Shown: positions 55,646 to 64,000 of the stretch, piece by piece
Layout of the letters: each line of letters opens with the position of its first letter
Numbering within the stretch: position 1 is the first letter of the stretch
From: Cylindrotheca closterium
Taxonomy: Eukaryota > Bacillariophyta > Bacillariophyceae > Bacillariales > Bacillariaceae
DNA: 64,000 nt
NCBI GenBank assembly: GCA_933822405.4
Contig: CAKOGP040001112.1
Span: 527,887 to 591,886 of the forward strand
Direction: 5' to 3'
Program-made: the position numbers and the translations under genes
Notes under the pieces: model-generated
The model's database searches: none
What the model was told of the DNA's origin: nothing
The model's input: the letters and a program-made list of their open reading frames with translations, nothing else

Positions 55646-57517
55646 ATGGCAAAAAAAGAGGCAAAGAGGAGAAGAATATACAAAATACTGCTGTTTCTAC
55701 CATATTTTGTCGGCCTTTTCTGGACCTGTCTTCATCCGATTGTTTCCGTTTTGACGGGAGAACTCAAATGTCGTGGCTGGTTTCTAGATGAAAGTGCCAT
55801 TGAAACAAGATTTTCAACCCAACAATCCCAGGCTACGATACGGCTACCCGGCGGCTCCGCGACTCTTTGCGAAATCTTGGACTCCAGCAGGAGCAACCAA
55901 TCCAGATCCAACATATGGTGTTCCCCCAATCATGCCAATCGTTTTGATATTGCAGTTCTGGTGCCACTTTCCAATGCCATTGATCCAACCGATGAAGCTA
56001 TTGTCTTGGTAGTTCCACCACCACCAGCCAATGGCAACTGGTACAGCAGTTCATTTCATTACAGTCTGACGCAAACAATGAACAAACTCGCCGATCCAGT
56101 GGCAACTCCTTGGTTGGCAAAGACTGTCATTTTGGTGTCACCCTCCAGCCAAACGAAGGGTTCAACTGATCGCACATTGTCGTTGAAAGAGACTGTGTCA
56201 GCATTTTTAGATGCCTACTTGGGCTCCAAATTATCATCCATGGACACAGCAGCGATAGCACCGCTTCCTCCTCGGTATTGCCAAGCCATTTTGAGAAACA
56301 TGATTGTTGTCGATTTGCAAGACGACTCGACTACTTCCACAAGACAGGGAGCCAAGACTATGCCTCAAACTGATCTGAGTATACTACCACAAGGAAGGCG
56401 TGGGGCATTGCCCAATCTCGATCTGGTCACATTGGTGGGCAAACTCTACAAAGGAGCATCGTTTCTCAATACTCGGGCCTACCCTTCCTCCACCTTCTTG
56501 GCACATGGCTACACCCAAGAATCCAAAGACATGAAGCAACTCATTAGCGACAAGTTTGTGCCAGTAAAGCCCAGCAAGTTTGAAACCAAGGCACAGATTT
56601 GGGCCAACGAAATGGTAGACCTTGGTTTGTTTGCCTACACCTTGGCGGCCGGTCCCCATCCACCACATTGGCCTGCCTTGGACCGTGGCATTGACTCCTT
56701 GACGTTACAAGTATCCTTTGAAGGGTTCCACCGAAAGGATCCCAGTTTGGAAACGGTACAAATCTTAGAAAATATCGTGAGGGCACTATCCAATCTGCAC
56801 GAACGATTGCACCATTCCTTTGTCTTGTACTGGTTGCCAAGTCCAGAAAAATTTGTCTCGCACATGGAATACTTCTTGCCGACTGTATTGGTGCTCCTTC
56901 CACTGGCGACTCGAGCCTTTGGCATGATTCTCATGGACGATCTGACAGAGATGCATTTGACAATGATTGGCAGGTCCTTTCTTGTTTCATTATGTTCCAT
57001 GGCTGCCACGGCATTGGCGTTACTATTTGGTGCGTTACTATTTGGTGGTGGTGATGGTTCATCTGCTACCAGTACTAGTAGTAGTAGTGGAGAGGATGAC
57101 ACGATGTGGACCAACACGTGCTTGTTGGTTCTCTATGGTGCAGTGGCCGCCTTGTGGAGAATGACGGCGATTGCCAAACCAGATCACGATGCTACCACCA
57201 ACGAGGACGAGACCACGAGAAGGAGCAAAAGTCTGCAATTTGCGGCGTGTGCCACGGCAGCCTACCTCTTGGTACCCATTGCCTTTTGCCATTCGGCACT
57301 GGTGTACATTCCCGGAATGGTTCTGGTGCCACTTTTGGCCTTTCCAGACTACAGTCAATTGACTACAGCCAAGCGGCTCGTTCTAATGGGACTCTGGATG
57401 CTGACGGCACCACCGATATTAATGGTCCCACGCTTCTTTCCCCACTATACCATCTTTATTCGCTTTGCCTATGTGCCCATGCACATTCAATTGCTACTGT
57501 TAATTTTGCCATCATAA
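55646..57517 (+). CDS. GPAA1: GPI transamidase component GAA1/GPAA1
   Basis: 623 aa, no intron. An N-terminal membrane helix (ILLFLPYFVGLFWTCLHP) is followed by the luminal domain. Family marks are RCHGWF-like KCRGWFLDESAIETRF, LVVPPPPANGNW, VDLQDDS and GALPNLDLVTLVGKLY (nt ~56404). LYWLPSPEKFVSHMEYFLPT leads into about six C-terminal helices. The protein is the subunit of the GPI transamidase that binds GPI and substrate in the ER. The luminal domain is M28-peptidase-like, but a catalytic metal site is not evident, as usual for GAA1. Confidence 0.88.
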   Translation: MAKKEAKRRRIYKILLFLPYFVGLFWTCLHPIVSVLTGELKCRGWFLDESAIETRFSTQQSQATIRLPGGSATLCEILDSSRSNQSRSNIWCSPNHANRFDIAVLVPLSNAIDPTDEAIVLVVPPPPANGNWYSSSFHYSLTQTMNKLADPVATPWLAKTVILVSPSSQTKGSTDRTLSLKETVSAFLDAYLGSKLSSMDTAAIAPLPPRYCQAILRNMIVVDLQDDSTTSTRQGAKTMPQTDLSILPQGRRGALPNLDLVTLVGKLYKGASFLNTRAYPSSTFLAHGYTQESKDMKQLISDKFVPVKPSKFETKAQIWANEMVDLGLFAYTLAAGPHPPHWPALDRGIDSLTLQVSFEGFHRKDPSLETVQILENIVRALSNLHERLHHSFVLYWLPSPEKFVSHMEYFLPTVLVLLPLATRAFGMILMDDLTEMHLTMIGRSFLVSLCSMAATALALLFGALLFGGGDGSSATSTSSSSGEDDTMWTNTCLLVLYGAVAALWRMTAIAKPDHDATTNEDETTRRSKSLQFAACATAAYLLVPIAFCHSALVYIPGMVLVPLLAFPDYSQLTTAKRLVLMGLWMLTAPPILMVPRFFPHYTIFIRFAYVPMHIQLLLLILPS

Positions 57518-57773
57518 CACTTTCTTTTTAAAAAAAATTCATGATGATCAGTCTATTTTTACTTTTTAAAATTTGTTTGATTTTCTCTTTAACATGTCAC
57601 TCCAAGAATAACGGGAACGCACAATGTTTATTTAGTGATGCTTTCGGCAACTTGTCTGGTCAGCCAGCCAGCTATAAAAGAAGAACTTGAACCACTTCTA
57701 ATATACATTGAAATGAAATTGGCTTTCTACTGACATCGCATATCATGACTCAATCAATCCTATCATGACTCAA

Positions 57774-58760
57774 TCAACCATCCAAAAAGCCATCAAAGAG
57801 TTCTCGCTTTCGAAAGTACTCCCGTCGACAGGATGCATAGATTTCCATGGACCAAGGAGTCACTCCCGACTCCTTACTGGCCATGGAATAGGCCTTGTAC
57901 TCGCGTTTCAGCCGTGGACTTTGTAAATTCACCTTGTAACTGGTCCGAGTCACCTTGGAGGCCAATGGTGGCGATTGGGCGGAATCGACTGTGAGACGTT
58001 CGGCATCCAATTGTTCAAAAAATTGTTTGGCCTTTTGCAAGGTTGCTTCGTCTTTTTGCAACACGCGTCGTGGTCGACGTTTTTTCTTGTTGTTGTTGTT
58101 GTTGTTGTTGTTGGGTGGTTTGATGTCACTTGCTGCTGTTGCTGCTGCCTCCGAGAAGGATAGTGTGGTGGATGCCGAAGTGGAAGCGTTGCTGCTGCTT
58201 TCGACAGAATCCTGTTGAGACGCCAATGGCGACGAGGAATTCGAAGAGGAAGATGAGGATGGTTCATGGAGCAAGAAACTATAAGCACGTTTCCTGGTTC
58301 CGAAGGACTTGTTTCGTTTCACTGGTGCTTTCATCCACAATCGTTTGCTGATGGAATCACTGCTTTTGTTTTTTTGTGGCAACCGTGAAGAGGTTGGTGA
58401 CGAAGGGGTAGGAGAGGCATCATCGTCACCATCATCTTCTAGAGAGGATGATTCAATGCTCTCGTCACCACCATGATTTCCATCACTGAGGATGGATCCA
58501 GGAGGAGCCGTGGTCTTGGTACGATAGATTGGACGACAGAGGTCTTCGTCCCATTCAATTCCGGCGTCATTTGGTGAAGATTGTTTTGGTGAATCACCAT
58601 CATCACCATCATCACCATGAGACGAAGAATGTGATGTTGGTGTGTCACTATTATTAGTTTTGGGTGTTCTTCGTCGGCTCCACCAAACTCCATTCTTACC
58701 ACCAAAGCTGCGACGACGTTTTACTGGCAATGGCTTGACATTGCTCGTGTTTTCTGACAT
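57774..58760 (-). CDS. Disordered basic Ser/Asn-rich protein
   Basis: 328 aa. Low complexity throughout: Asp/His-rich segment (HGDDGDDGDSP), Ser runs, an eight-Asn run followed by KKKRRPRR, and basic motifs KRRRSF and KRNKSFGTRK that look like kinase sites or nuclear signals. A conserved-looking C-terminal segment (about the last 80 residues) has KAKQFFEQLDAERLTVD, TRTSYKVNLQSPRLKREYKAY and WSMEIYASCRREYFRKRELF. No family recognised. The structured tail suggests a real protein with a binding role. Confidence 0.62.
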   Translation of the reverse strand: MSENTSNVKPLPVKRRRSFGGKNGVWWSRRRTPKTNNSDTPTSHSSSHGDDGDDGDSPKQSSPNDAGIEWDEDLCRPIYRTKTTAPPGSILSDGNHGGDESIESSSLEDDGDDDASPTPSSPTSSRLPQKNKSSDSISKRLWMKAPVKRNKSFGTRKRAYSFLLHEPSSSSSSNSSSPLASQQDSVESSSNASTSASTTLSFSEAAATAASDIKPPNNNNNNNNKKKRRPRRVLQKDEATLQKAKQFFEQLDAERLTVDSAQSPPLASKVTRTSYKVNLQSPRLKREYKAYSMASKESGVTPWSMEIYASCRREYFRKRELFDGFLDG

Positions 58761-59445
58761 GTTGTTAGTCCAAGCAATGTCCTCAAGACGACTCTGCGAT
58801 CGATTGGCAGGTTGGATTCATTCGTTGCCTTGTTTTCGGTTCAAATTTTCGGGTTTTCTCACAAGACAGGCACCCGGATCGTAAAATCCTGGCGCGGGTA
58901 CTGGATTAGATTCAAATTGCGGCGCAGCAAAATCGTCAATCGTGGCTGGCGGCCGACGAATGAATGAATGAATCAACCCACGCGAGCGAGGCATCCATCC
59001 ATCCATCCGTCCATTGAGGATGATTTCAATCCCCAACGCAGTACGCTGTAGAGTGAGTACCATCTTCTACGCAATTCAACAATTCTCAAAAATGAATCCC
59101 GAAGTCGCAATGGAGAGGGACGCTGGAAACCCAAAGCATTCACGCATTGTGTTTAGTCAAGAGCCAGAAGTCAAGTCGTTCCAAGATTGCACCCCATCAC
59201 AGATATATATATCTCGTCACCCTTTGGTAAGTATCTTTCATCACATGAGTGAAAGGCATTCGTTGGGAACCGCAATTCACCTTTCTCTGTTTGCAATCCT
59301 CTTTAGGAAATCAATCAATCACAACTCAAAACAACGAATCTCATTGAATCAATCCATCAATCAATCAATCCATCAATCCATCAATCAATATATCAATATA
59401 TCAGGGAAGAATCATCATACTTGACAACATTGGAGTCTTATTTAA
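58761..59445. other. Divergent promoter region with tetranucleotide repeats
   Basis: 685 bp. GAAT and CATC runs lie near 58960-59010, and a long (TCAA)n/(TCCA)n stretch at about 59345-59405. An ATG at 59092 opens a frame to a GTAAGT donor at 59226, but it does not join in frame to the next gene, so it may be a spliced 5' leader. Confidence 0.5.
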
Positions 59446-61691
59446 ATGGAAACGAAAGAGTCCACGCAACCAATGAAAGAAGAAGACGAAGGAGAAGCAG
59501 CAGCAACAGCAGTCAAAACAGAAGCTGTCGAGGCCATGGCCACTACTGATTCCACCGTCGAAGCTGCCTTGCAGGCGGCTCAGATCGAGACGGGAACCTT
59601 GGAAGCCGCCGCCTCGATTGCCAATGCGTCCGCCATTCCTGCTGTTGCGGATCCTGTTTTGCCCACCAATAGAGATGTCAAGCTGGGCGATGAATCTCAT
59701 CCCGGCACCATGCTCTTGTTGGATTTGATCTTATTGCATAAAGTGCTCTTGCCCCCCAAGGAGAATCCAGACGATCGCTTTCAAGCGTCCGACCCCGAAG
59801 TCCAACAATTGGCCTCCAAACTTTTGACTTTGTTTAAAGAAGGCAAACAATGCGAATTGGCGGGTATCAAAGAGGTTCCCCGGCCATTTCTTGTGGGCAA
59901 GGGGCGCATCTTTGAAAAGAAGGGTGAGGAGTTTATCGAACTGAAAGACGATGTGGCTCGGGAACGGTTGGTGGAAATCATTGTGGACCGCTTCAAGACA
60001 CTGGACCGACTCAATTCCATTCAAGGCAAGGGGGCTGTTGATAAAGAAATCTTGGGAGCCTTTGATCTACAGTTTCGCAGCAAAAAAGGAACTGAAGAAG
60101 AGGGGGAAGGGGAGTCATCATCGAAAGATGGCAATGGGGAGACTAAGAAAGCTACTACTCAAGCGGCACCTCGTGCTTGCGACGTTCTGTTCCTTCCCAT
60201 CGGTCTGTCCTCTTCGGACAGTGCGCCCACCTATGATAATCAAACGGGCAACAAGGATTTGCTTGCTCTTGCGTCCCAAAATGTGGTGGTGGACACCAAG
60301 GAAGCGGACATGCGAGTTCAAATTGCACTCAAATTGTTGACCAGCAGGAATGATGATGTCAACAGTGACAGTGGCGAAACCGTTCCACCCAAAACACCCC
60401 GCTACTTGTTGCAGCAAGTCGATGCTACTGATTCAAATGATTGGAAGGAACTCGAAGCGGTCGAATTGGCCGAGTTTGCTACCATTTTTGTATTCGAGGT
60501 GTATTTGGAAAAACAAATCCACGGGACTCCAATGGTGGCGAGTGCTCCCGATACCTACAAGGCTTCGACGGTGCCACTGGAACAACCCACCGTGCACGAT
60601 GTCTTGTTTGGCCGAGGCGGCATGACCAATGGACACCCGGGCAATCGACGATTTCGGGATATCATTGCCCTGCATCGCCCCGATTACATTCGAGCCTCCA
60701 AAATGGACAAGCCAAAGGTGGCTCGTCGCATTGTACGAGCGATTCGACTGGGAAATCCTCCCGGCCGCTTTTTGAAAAAGGGGGACGACAACAAGTGGTA
60801 CGATGTGGGAGATCGGTGTGCGGCCGAAAAGACGTCGCAAGGATTGAGAGAACGATCCAATTCCGAAAAGCGCCAACGATCAGCCATGCGAGAAGCTCTA
60901 CGCATTCGACGAGACGACTTGGACGATGGAGATGAACCCTCCAGTAAAAAGGTCAAGACTAGTGGAGAGGATTCCGATATTCCTCTCACACTCAACATGA
61001 AGGAGAAAAAGTCCAAGACTCCGAAGAAAGCGGCAGTGGAGGGAGATGCAAGCACGTCCGATTTGCCACCCAATGCGGTGGATAAGGAAGGGAATATTTT
61101 GGTGACAGATCATGGTAGGTTTGTTTCGAGTGTATTTAGTACTATTTGTGACGTTTGCAATGATACTTTGTTGGCCATTTTACTAACACAATGTTTTCCT
61201 TTTTTTCCGACCATACAGACATTCTTTGTGGACGTGGTGGTCTCACCAATCATCACAAGGGCAACAAGCGATTCCGCGATATCGTGGCGCTCCATCGACC
61301 CGACTATGTTCGTGCTCCCAAGATTCAAAAGCCATCGGTAGCAAGAGTTATTGTTCGGGCCATTCGCAATGGAGATCCACCCGGTCGCTTCCTCAGGAAG
61401 GACAAAAAGTCGGGGCTATGGGTCGATATCGGGGACAAGCGAGCAGCCGAAAAGACTTCTCAGGCACTCCGAGAAAAGACCAGGGAAGAACAAGCCAAGG
61501 CTCCTGGGCTGTCGCCCTTTGCCGAAATGGAGGGAGCAGAAGCGGACGGACCAACTCCCGTCCTTCCCTTGCCAGACGGTGAAAAGGTAGAAGGAGAGGC
61601 AGAAGAGGAGACCAAGGCGGAAGAAGGAAAAACAGAGACTGAAAAGGCAAGAAGTGAAGCTGCCAAATCTATGGCCATGGTGGAAATCTAA
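59446..61691 (+). CDS. Protein with two DUF6824 domains
   Basis: Exons 59446..61114 and 61219..61691, intron 104 bp, phase 1; 713 aa. An acidic, Ala-rich head is followed by a region of about 250 residues with no recognised fold (GTMLLLDLILLHKVLLPPKE). Two copies of the DUF6824 domain follow: one at nt ~60592-60850 (HDVLFGRGGMTNGHPGNRRF, GDRCAAEKTSQGLRE) and one mostly in exon 2 (DILCGRGGLTNHHKGNKRF, GDKRAAEKTSQALREK). The join at D|ILCGRGG restores the second domain exactly. The family is broadly expanded in diatoms and its function is unknown. A Lys-rich linker and Glu-rich tail suggest a nuclear protein. Confidence 0.88.
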
Positions 61692-62479
61692 AACAATCCA
61701 GAAAATTTGTACCTTGCTCTTCTCAAGACACGAAACGATAAATACTCACGCAACAACTATAGACGCTGCGGTGCAAATTGCAAAGGACAGCGGTTATCTA
61801 CTTATAATAAAAATACTTTCAATAGACAATGATGGGAAATCTCAAATAAACATTGTTTGCTTCCTCGTCCATGATCTGTCGAAAGGTTCAGTAGTTTTCA
61901 ATCATGACATCCACCATATCGTTGAAGGTTTCCTCTGGATTGAGCGAGGCAAAAGCCAGAAGCCGATTTTGTGTGTCCTGATTCGGACTAAAGCTGCACA
62001 TCAACATCGTTCCGATACGTACAGTACATGATGCTCTTTCTCATTGATCGGAACATTCGCCAATGACAACAAGTATGGTTCCGCCTTTTTGAGGAACCGT
62101 TTGTCGCTTGTTGCATGAAGGATTCATTCTGCAATCACACATTTATGGGTGAATACCGAACGAAAGTAGAGTCACATGTGGTTAATGCGTGTCCTAATGA
62201 GCTTTTAAAATGAAGGAATATTTTATATATTGATCGGCTGTCAACCATTTGTCGCAACGGTTTCCCGAATCCTAGTCACTTAATCACAAGCCCTATCCTG
62301 CATAAATAATGTGCTAGAACGCTCTTGCCGGTGCACCACCGGAGTTTCGCACCAGCTATCCGCCACATTGAGAACTGCATATCCTGCACAGAAAAAGGAT
62401 TTCGACATCTTGCTTTACGATTGACACACAAAAAACAAAACGATCGAATTTGTGCAAGGAAACAAATCACAAAGCAATC
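61692..62479. other. Intergenic with minus-strand coding relic
   Basis: 788 bp. It holds the frameshifted relic at 61888-62126 and a minus-strand AT-rich box (ATATATAAAATATT, about 62219-62232). The rest is unremarkable. Confidence 0.55.
61888..62126 (-). pseudogene. Frameshifted coding relic, unknown family
   Basis: On the minus strand, frame A (62123..62001) reads SDKRFLKKAEPYLLSLANVP and INEKEHHVLYVSERC before a stop. An overlapping frame (from ATG at 62007 to a stop at 61888) continues MLMCSFSPNQDTQNRLLAF and SLNPEETFNDMVDVMIENY. The two look like one protein tail interrupted by a single -1-type shift near 62005. No start upstream fits frame A. It may be a gene remnant, a sequencing slip, or a terminal exon of an unseen gene. 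Confidence 0.4.
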
Positions 62480-64000
62480 ATGTCCGACGTAAGTTCACAT
62501 TGATATTCCTACAAAGCATCAACCCACAAGGCCCTGATCTAATCTGTTTAATTGTTCTTGGATTCGAAGGATCCTACCGAGGAAAATTTGGTTGACGTTT
62601 CTGCAACATTCCATCCGACTGCGTACGATGGATATGCTTTGATTGATAATGTCTCGACCACCAATGGAAAGAAGAAGCTTCTGAATGAGATGAACCTTTT
62701 GTTCCCAGAGGGTAGTGTTTCGGCAATCCTTGGTCCTTCTGGAGCTGGAAAATCGACACTTTTGAACGTCTTGACCGACTCGTTGTCGTCAAACTCCAAA
62801 GCCGTGGCAGACAGTAAGCAACTAAATTGTTCCGCTTTCCGTTTCGTAAACCCATCTAAAATGGTTGTGAATTCTACTTTGAAACAGTTCACTTGCCAGG
62901 ACACTCATCATTTGTTCCACAAGACGACCAGTTGCATGGTTTCTTCACTGTCAAGTCGTATATGCACCATTATGCCAAGATGGCAAATCTCAAGTTGCCA
63001 AGAAAAGAATTGGATGCCAAGATTGACACGTTGTTGAAGCAACTCGGTCTTACCGAACAAAAGGGTACTCGTGTTGGTGACATTTTCCTCAAGGGTTTGA
63101 GTGGTGGTCAGAAGCGTCGTTTGTCTGTGGCATTGGAGGCATTGACCGACCCAATGAATCTTTTCTTGGACGAGCCAACTTCTGGTTTGGGTAAGTAAAA
63201 TGAATGTTTTCGAAACAGATTGGCGGTTAAAAGTCCTTGCTAATCCGTGTTATCTACACAGATGCCGAATCTGCTTTGCAGTTGATGGAGTTCCTCAAGA
63301 GCTATGCACGCGCTGCATCTGGACGACGTGTCATCTTGACTATTCACCAGCCTTCCACCTTTATCTGGCAGCTTATTGATAATGTCATTTTGCTTGCCAA
63401 GGGTAAACTCATGTACGAGGGTTCTCGTAAGAGCATGGAAGAATTTTTTGCGAAGTACGAACACCCAACTCCGCATGGATGGAATCCAGCTGATCACTAT
63501 GTTACCATGGTGAATGACGAGTTCAGAGACCACGCCAGAAGTGTCAATGAATGGGCGCAATCCTATCAAGATTGGCAAAAGAACCATCATTTGGGTGGAC
63601 CAAAATCGAGTGCATTCTTCTCACCCCCAAAGCGTAGCGGAAAAGAACGTACCACGTCGATGAATGCGGCTACCAACAAGGGCACAGTGGATACCAAAAG
63701 ATCGAATTCTTTCATGGCCGTCGGTCCGTTGTTGTATCGATACTTCCTCAACTTGTGGTTCAACCCTGGAATCCTCGGAACCCGTATTGCCATGTACTCG
63801 ATGCTCGGTAAGTCCAGTGCTGGTAGTATAAGGCCAAAATGCTGTACCATGAGCGTCGACGCTCACATTTTCTTGTCTTTTTTTAATGATCAGCTTTGAT
63901 GGTTGGAGGACTATTCTGGGAGCTTGGAGACCGCACGGACTACGAGTCCATTATCAGTCGGACTGCCGTTCTGTTCTACTGTGTCGCCTTTTTCATCTTT
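62480..64000 (+). CDS. ABCG-family half-transporter (3' partial)
   Basis: Exons 62480..62488, 62570..62813, 62888..63190, 63262..63807 and 63894..64000+; about 403 residues before the window ends. The first coding exon is only nine bases (Met-Ser-Asp). The ATPase has Walker A in LGPSGAGKSTLLNVL, Q-loop FVPQDDQLHG, signature LSGGQKRRLSVALEAL and Walker B NLFLDEPTSGL|DAES with the Asp codon split by an intron. The switch His is in ILTIHQPSTFIW. The linker carries a Ser/Lys-rich stretch before the first membrane helices (ALMVGGLFWELGDRT). Domain order (ATPase first) is that of the WHITE/ABCG group, exporters of lipids or sterols; the substrate is unknown. Confidence 0.93.

Noticed and set aside
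59014..59424. ORF of 136 codons upstream of the DUF6824 gene
   Set aside because: It runs through TCAA repeats and does not splice in frame with the gene; at most a 5' leader exon.
61888..62126. Selenocysteine reading of an in-frame TGA (near 62041) in the relic region
   Set aside because: No Cys-x-x-U or similar redox context and no visible SECIS-like hairpin; a frameshift explains the frames better.
1..64000. tRNA, rRNA and CRISPR features
   Set aside because: No cloverleaf-type GTTCGA box pairs, rRNA-like conserved stretches or spaced direct repeats were recognised by eye; a covariance-model search would settle this.

Overview
The window is nuclear DNA of a photosynthetic stramenopile, most likely a diatom; I cannot name the species. 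Genes are dense, lie on both strands and carry short GT-AG introns (about 65-225 bp). Several proteins start with a signal peptide that ends in an A^F cleavage motif followed by a basic, Ser/Thr-rich stretch, which is the bipartite plastid presequence of algae with a red secondary plastid. Examples are the retropepsin-like protease, the Mini-III RNase and one PRORP. A duplicated DUF6824 domain and SPTxSPT-type secreted proteins also fit a diatom. All exon joins were worked out by eye from splice signals, reading frame and family motifs.

Layout. 1-2465: 3' part of a gene that fuses bacterial-type UvrB and UvrC. 2637-9724: retropepsin-like plastid protease, Lys/Glu/Ala-rich protein, PhyH-type oxygenase and an unrecognised protein. 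10092-15861: 1,412-aa coiled-coil protein and a membrane-anchored histidine phosphatase, divergent. 16681-21995: mitochondrial carrier, STE24 CAAX protease, aldo/keto reductase and plastid Mini-III RNase. 22396-28913: four-exon M50B-like metalloprotease, A/B-type cyclin, complex I NDUFS7 and a pheophytinase-like hydrolase. 30165-35881: FAN1 nuclease and a second PhyH-type oxygenase, convergent. 36701-42122: CPA2 antiporter, secreted acidic protein and a Tudor-like/R2R3-MYB protein. 42769-48099: small membrane protein, CENP-B-like DNA-binding protein, second histidine phosphatase and UBA3. 48363-54390: two protein-only RNase P genes, tail to tail around a small orphan ORF. 55027-61691: Pkr1-like protein, GPAA1, a disordered basic protein and the double-DUF6824 protein. 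61888-62126: frameshifted coding relic. 62480-64000: 5' part of an ABCG transporter, cut by the window end.

Themes. DNA repair is represented by UvrBC and FAN1. Organelle RNA maturation is represented by two PRORPs, one with a mitochondrial-like and one with a plastid-type presequence, plus a plastid Mini-III RNase. The other genes are ordinary housekeeping functions. I saw no CRISPR array, rRNA or tRNA gene and no intact transposon. The most unusual items are the UvrB-UvrC fusion, whose UvrC part has lost the Fe-S cysteines and the HhH tail, and the duplicated PRORP pair.
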